Positions 60,475 to 64,000 of a stretch of 64,000 bases of DNA are shown piece by piece. The position numbers and the translations under genes are program-made. The stretch comes from Serpentinimonas raichei (lineage in GTDB: Bacteria > Pseudomonadota > Gammaproteobacteria > Burkholderiales > Burkholderiaceae_C): NCBI RefSeq assembly GCF_000828895.1, contig NZ_AP014568.1, forward strand, positions 1,247,858 to 1,311,857. Reading direction: 5' to 3'. The notes under the pieces are model-generated. The model was not told the DNA's origin. It saw only the letters and a program-made list of their open reading frames with translations, and did no database searches. Every line of letters starts with the position of its first letter. Position 1 is the first letter of the stretch.

Positions 60475-60888
60475 ATGGAATTTGCTATCCACAAAACCCC
60501 TGAACAGTGGCGCGAGCTGCTGGCCGCCAAAGGGGCCGAGCCCTTGGCCTATGCCGTGCTGCGCCAGGCCGCCACCGAGCGCCCTTTTAGCGGCCGCTAC
60601 GAGGCGCATTGGGCCAGTGGCCGCTACCACTGCATGGGCTGCGGCCAGCCCTTGTTCGACAGCGAAACCAAGTTCGACGCCGGCTGCGGCTGGCCCAGCT
60701 TCAGCCTGGCCCTGCCGGGCGCCATCACCGAGCGCCACGACCGCAGCCACGGCATGCTGCGCATCGAAACCCTGTGCAGCCAGTGCGGCGCGCACCTGGG
60801 CCACGTCTTCCCCGACGGCCCGACCCCTACGGGTCTGCGCTACTGCATGAACTCGGCCGCGCTCGACTGGCAAACTCCATCTGACTAG
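60475..60888 (+). CDS. msrB: Peptide-methionine (R)-S-oxide reductase MsrB
   Basis: A 137-residue cytosolic repair enzyme. Zinc ligands are in [10 protein letters not shown] and [13 protein letters not shown], the catalytic cysteine in RYCMNSAAL near 125, and a possible resolving cysteine in [10 protein letters not shown]. Full length; no MsrA fusion. Position 22 bases after selO suggests cotranscription and a shared redox role. Confidence 0.95.
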   Translation: MEFAIHKTPEQWRELLAAKGAEPLAYAVLRQAATERPFSGRYEAHWASGRYHCMGCGQPLFDSETKFDAGCGWPSFSLALPGAITERHDRSHGMLRIETLCSQCGAHLGHVFPDGPTPTGLRYCMNSAALDWQTPSD

Positions 60889-60959
60889 CGCGCCCCCCCC
60901 TTGGCTTGCCTTCCGCTCCCGGCCTAGCTCCTCTAGTCGGCACGATAATCCCATCTGCT

Positions 60960-61250
60960 ATGCAACAAGCCCCCTCCCCCCACCCCCATCCCGCCACCGC
61001 CGAGGCCCTGCACGCCACCTTGCAGCAGTGCTTCGCACCCAAGCTGCTGGAAGTGCTCGACGAGAGCGCCGCCCACGCCGGCCATGCCGGAGCCAACGCG
61101 CACGGCTTTGGCAGCCACTTCCGGGTCCGCATTGCCTCCGAGCGCTTCCAGGGCCTGAGCCGCGTGGCTGCGCACCGGCTTGTGTATGATGCGCTTCGTC
61201 CCTATATAGACGCTGGCCTGCACGCGCTGGCGATCGAAATCCGGCGCTAG
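60960..61250 (+). CDS. bolA: BolA family protein
   Basis: A 96-residue BolA-fold protein: ALHATLQQCFAPKLLEVLDE, SHFRVRIASERFQGLSRVAA, HRLVYDALRPYIDAGLHALA, IEIRR. BolA proteins act with monothiol glutaredoxins in iron-sulfur handling. An extended His/Pro N-terminus (SPHPHPATAEA) precedes the fold. The ATG is at 60960. It lies 30 bases before the parvulin gene. Confidence 0.93.
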   Translation: MQQAPSPHPHPATAEALHATLQQCFAPKLLEVLDESAAHAGHAGANAHGFGSHFRVRIASERFQGLSRVAAHRLVYDALRPYIDAGLHALAIEIRR

Positions 61251-61280
61251 TTTTTTCGCTCAAACCCTTACCTTCGCTCC

Positions 61281-62054
61281 ATGAAACTCCTACTCACCGC
61301 CGTGGCCCTCGCTGCCACCCTCGCCCTGCCCGCCTATGCGCAAAACCTGGCTGTTGTCAACGGCAAGCCAGTACCCACGGCGCGCCTCAACACGCTGGTG
61401 CAACAAGCCGAGCGCGGCGGCCGCCCCGTCGATGACGCCATGCGCGCCCAGTTGCGCGAAGAAGCCATCATGCGCGAGATTTTTGCGCAAGAGGCCGAAC
61501 GCCGTGGCCTGCGCGCCAGCCCCGAGTTCCGCGCCCAAGTCCAACTGGCCTCGCAAACCATCCTCATCCGCGAGCTGTTCGCCGACTTCCAGCGCAAAAA
61601 CCCGGTCACCGATGCCCAAGTGCAAGCCGAATACGAAAAATTCGCCGCTGCCAACCAAGGTCAAGAATTCCGCGTGCGCCACATCCTGGTCGAGACCGAG
61701 GCCGAAGCCACCGCCCTGCTGGCCCAGATCCGCGCCGGTGGCAACTTCGAGGAACTGGCGCGCACCCGCTCGCGCGACCCCGGCTCCGCCCCCCAAGGCG
61801 GCGACCTCGACTGGGCCGGCGCCGACGTGTTCGTGCCCGAGTTCTCGCAAGCCATGGTCAAGCTCGGCAAAGGCCAACTCAGCCCCGAGCCGGTGCGCAG
61901 CCAATTTGGCTGGCACATCATTCGCGTCGATGACGTGCGCCGCGCCCAACTGCCACCGCTGGAACAGTTGCGCCCGCAGATCGAGCAAAACCTGATGCAG
62001 CAGCGCCTGATGGCGTTCCAAGAAGAACTGCGCGGCCGGGCGCGGATACGCTGA
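61281..62054 (+). CDS. Periplasmic parvulin-type peptidyl-prolyl isomerase
   Basis: A 257-residue exported foldase. The signal peptide MKLLLTAVALAATLALPAYA is followed by a helical SurA-N-like part (residues 21-130) and a rotamase domain (about 130-225) with EFRVRHILVETEAEATALLA, RDPGSAPQGGDLDWAGADVF, VRSQFGWHIIRVDDVR. A short helix closes the chain. It is the usual neighbour of bolA in Betaproteobacteria. Convergent with tadA across 110 bp. Confidence 0.93.
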   Translation: MKLLLTAVALAATLALPAYAQNLAVVNGKPVPTARLNTLVQQAERGGRPVDDAMRAQLREEAIMREIFAQEAERRGLRASPEFRAQVQLASQTILIRELFADFQRKNPVTDAQVQAEYEKFAAANQGQEFRVRHILVETEAEATALLAQIRAGGNFEELARTRSRDPGSAPQGGDLDWAGADVFVPEFSQAMVKLGKGQLSPEPVRSQFGWHIIRVDDVRRAQLPPLEQLRPQIEQNLMQQRLMAFQEELRGRARIR

Positions 62055-62164
62055 AGCGCGCACGTGAAGGGCTGAGGCTGGGCGCGCTGGGGGCCGCGTG
62101 CCTCATGCCGTCCGCTTCGCGGCCAGAAATCGGCCCACAGCCCCCAGCGCACCCAGCCTCTGTT

Positions 62165-63265
62165 TCAGCACCAACCCCGCGCGCGCCAAGCCCGCTGCGC
62201 TGCCCGGTGCCCAGCGTCGGGATACGGCAGATCAGCCCAAGCGCCCGCTGGCCACTGCGGACTCGGCGGCGGGCTGCATTCGGCCAAATCCAGCAGCCGC
62301 GGCCCGGCGCGCTGCTGCAGCGCCTGCGCCAGTTGCGCCTGCCCCGGGGCATGGACGAGCTGCAGGCGCTGCATGCCCACGGCATCGCACAGCGCCAGCA
62401 AAATGGCGACGTGGCGCTCCAAGCTGTGCCAAGCGGCTTGCTTGGGTTTGTCGCTCTGGCCAAAACCGATCAAGTCCGGCACCAGCCAGCGCTGGCCCTT
62501 GCTGCGGCGCTGCTGCTCCAGCCAGCTCGCCCACTGCGGCCACCAGCCATCGGGGCCGTGCAGCAGTAACGTCGCGGATGCGGATGCGGATGGGGTTGTA
62601 GGGGCGGCTTGCGGCTCTGCAGCAATATCCAACGCGTGCAGGCGCAAGCCCTCCAGTTCGGGCCAATCGTGCCACATCCGGCTGTGCATCTGCCAGTGCG
62701 GGAACACCTGCCACAAGGACTCAAAAGCCGCCGCCGGGGTGCGCAGGGCGTCGGGCCGCAAGGGCGTGTGGACGCGCTTGGCCGCTAGGCGGCGCAGGGC
62801 GAAAAAATCCTCCAGCAAGGCCGCGCACTCCTGTGCCCGCACCCCGCCTTGAACCTCGGTTTGGTGATTCAGCGCCGGGTAGGCAAACAAATCCAGCACC
62901 GACCCGGCGGCCCCGCTCTTGGGCTCGCGCGCCCCATAGACCACGCGCCGCACACGGCTGTGCAAGGCGGCCTGGGCGCACATCGGGCAGGGCTCTAGGG
63001 TGACGTAAAGCTCGCAGCCGTCGAGGCGGTAGTTTTGCAGCGCCTGCGCCGCCTGGCGCAGCACCAGCATTTCGGCGTGTGCGCTCGGGTCGTGCAGGCC
63101 GATGGGCCGGTTGTGCGCCACCGCCAGCACGCGCGCCGTCGCAACGCCCTGCTCTGGCCCACGCTGCACCAGCACCGCCCCCACTGGCACCTCGCCCGCT
63201 GCGGCCCCCAGCCGGGCCTGCTCCAGCGCCAGCCCCATGAAGTATGCGTCGTCGCTGGGTTGCAT
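62165..63265 (-). CDS. tadA: tRNA-specific adenosine deaminase TadA with a decayed alpha/beta-hydrolase tail
   Basis: A 366-residue fusion. Residues 1-165 form TadA, which makes inosine at tRNA position 34: zinc ligands H63, C93 and C96 and catalytic E65 in SAHAEMLVLR and LEPCPMCAQ. Residues about 230-355 resemble an alpha/beta hydrolase (ATLLLHGPDGWW with oxyanion-type HG, then LVPDLIGFGQSDKP), but where the nucleophile elbow should be it reads LVHAPGQAQLA, without GxSxG or DWGG. The chain ends soon after PYPDAGHRAAQRAW, before any acid/His pair. The tail is therefore probably non-catalytic. It starts 3 bases after the MIP-channel gene. Confidence 0.9.
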   Translation of the reverse strand: MQPSDDAYFMGLALEQARLGAAAGEVPVGAVLVQRGPEQGVATARVLAVAHNRPIGLHDPSAHAEMLVLRQAAQALQNYRLDGCELYVTLEPCPMCAQAALHSRVRRVVYGAREPKSGAAGSVLDLFAYPALNHQTEVQGGVRAQECAALLEDFFALRRLAAKRVHTPLRPDALRTPAAAFESLWQVFPHWQMHSRMWHDWPELEGLRLHALDIAAEPQAAPTTPSASASATLLLHGPDGWWPQWASWLEQQRRSKGQRWLVPDLIGFGQSDKPKQAAWHSLERHVAILLALCDAVGMQRLQLVHAPGQAQLAQALQQRAGPRLLDLAECSPPPSPQWPAGAWADLPYPDAGHRAAQRAWRARGWC

Positions 63266-63268
63266 GGC

Positions 63269-63988
63269 TCAGGGGCCTGATTGCTCGCTCAAGGCTTGCG
63301 CCACCGAAGCTGGCTTGGGTGTGGGTGTGGGCATGCGCAGCGCCTGCAGCAACAGCGCCCCCAGCAGCCCCCCAGCCACCTGCGCCGCCACCAAGGCCGG
63401 GAATGAGGCCGGCGCCACCCCGGCAAAGCTGTCGCTGAACATGCGCCCAAAGGTAGCCGCCGGATTGGCCAATGAAGTCGAGGCCGTGAACCACATCGCC
63501 GCCCCGATGTAGGCCGCCACCAGCGCCGGGGCCGTGCGCGCGCAACTGCGCCCGATCACAAACACCAGCCCGGCCGTGGCCAGCACCTCGGCCAGCCACA
63601 GCGGCGGCCCGCTGCGCACCTGCTGCGCCAGTTCCAGCGGCGCGTGCCCAAACATCAGATTCGCCAGCACCACCCCCGCCAGCGCCCCGGCCAGTTGCGC
63701 CCCCACGTAGCCCAAGCGCGCGCTCCAAGGCAGGCCGTTGGCGGCACCGAACACGGCTGTCACCACCGGGTTGAAATGCGCGCCGCTGATCGGCCCCAGG
63801 GTTTGAATCAGCACGAACAGGATGAACACCGTGGCCACGGTGTTGGCCAGCAGCATCAGCGCCACGTTGCCATCGGCCAGGTGCTGCGCCATGATGCCCG
63901 AGCCCACCACGGTGCACACCAGCAGCAGCGTGCCCACGAATTCGGCCAGCAGGCGCTGCGCCAGAGCGGGCTGCAGCGGCTCTGGCAT
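63269..63988 (-). CDS. MIP family channel (aquaporin-like)
   Basis: A 239-residue membrane channel with six hydrophobic helices and two half-helix motifs: GAHFNPVVTAVFG (NPV) and TSLANPAATFGRMF (NPA). AEFVGTLLLVCTVVGSGIMA is the family start. Related bacterial MIPs of this type occur beside arsenic genes, but nothing here points to arsenic. Water, glycerol or a metalloid are all possible. The ATG is at 63986-63988, and tadA follows at once. Confidence 0.88.
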   Translation of the reverse strand: MPEPLQPALAQRLLAEFVGTLLLVCTVVGSGIMAQHLADGNVALMLLANTVATVFILFVLIQTLGPISGAHFNPVVTAVFGAANGLPWSARLGYVGAQLAGALAGVVLANLMFGHAPLELAQQVRSGPPLWLAEVLATAGLVFVIGRSCARTAPALVAAYIGAAMWFTASTSLANPAATFGRMFSDSFAGVAPASFPALVAAQVAGGLLGALLLQALRMPTPTPKPASVAQALSEQSGP

Positions 63989-64000
63989 AGCTTGCGCGCT

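Overview
This GC-rich window looks like chromosome of a betaproteobacterium in Burkholderiales, most likely Comamonadaceae. Supporting signs are the small Trp-rich membrane protein, a cysI-DUF934-cysH/D-cysN sulfate assimilation operon, class I PhaC, the Liv/acyl-CoA catabolic cluster and a long-form TadA. The genus cannot be fixed by reading alone.

Layout. 1-7.4 kb holds housekeeping genes: thiC (cut by the window edge), nadA, a cytochrome c, acetyl-CoA synthetase and class I fumarase. 7.5-14 kb is a defence island: a DUF1778/GNAT toxin-antitoxin pair behind a near-consensus promoter, then a type III restriction-modification operon with a RhuM gene between mod and res. 14.1-25.7 kb returns to core functions: YggX, a stand-alone MnmC-type FAD oxidoreductase, PhaC, and the sulfate assimilation operon, in which APS reductase and the small ATP sulfurylase subunit form one polypeptide. 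A 7Fe ferredoxin, a ferredoxin-NADP reductase and an LD-carboxypeptidase follow.

25.7-42.2 kb is the CRISPR region. A complete type I-E operon (WYL regulator, cas3, cas8e, cse2, cas7e, cas5e, cas6e, cas1, cas2) reads leftward into a leader with a perfect IHF consensus and an array of 72 repeats and 71 spacers. A DUF433/DUF5615 toxin-antitoxin pair sits inside the operon between cas6e and cas1, with its toxin stop codon overlapping the cas1 start. At the old end of the array, about 1.8 kb of Mu-like phage DNA (gpI fragment, gpG, a DNA methyltransferase, a tRNA-like element and a gene remnant) is bracketed by the terminal array repeat on one side and a one-spacer remnant array on the other.

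42.3-48.1 kb carries a leftward operon for a BadF-type ATPase and two partner proteins of the 2-hydroxyacyl-CoA dehydratase/activase superfamily (three separate genes), with a TauE/SafE-like permease. 48.3-58.8 kb is a leftward catabolic cluster: acyl-CoA ligase, branched-chain-amino-acid-type ABC transporter (binding protein, two permeases, two ATPases), multifunctional beta-oxidation enzyme and thiolase, closed by a strong terminator. Together these could import, activate and beta-oxidise a carboxylic acid. 59-64 kb holds SelO/YdiU, MsrB, BolA, a periplasmic parvulin, a TadA with a decayed alpha/beta-hydrolase tail, and a MIP-family channel.

No stretch above 300 bases lacks a gene or an annotated element.
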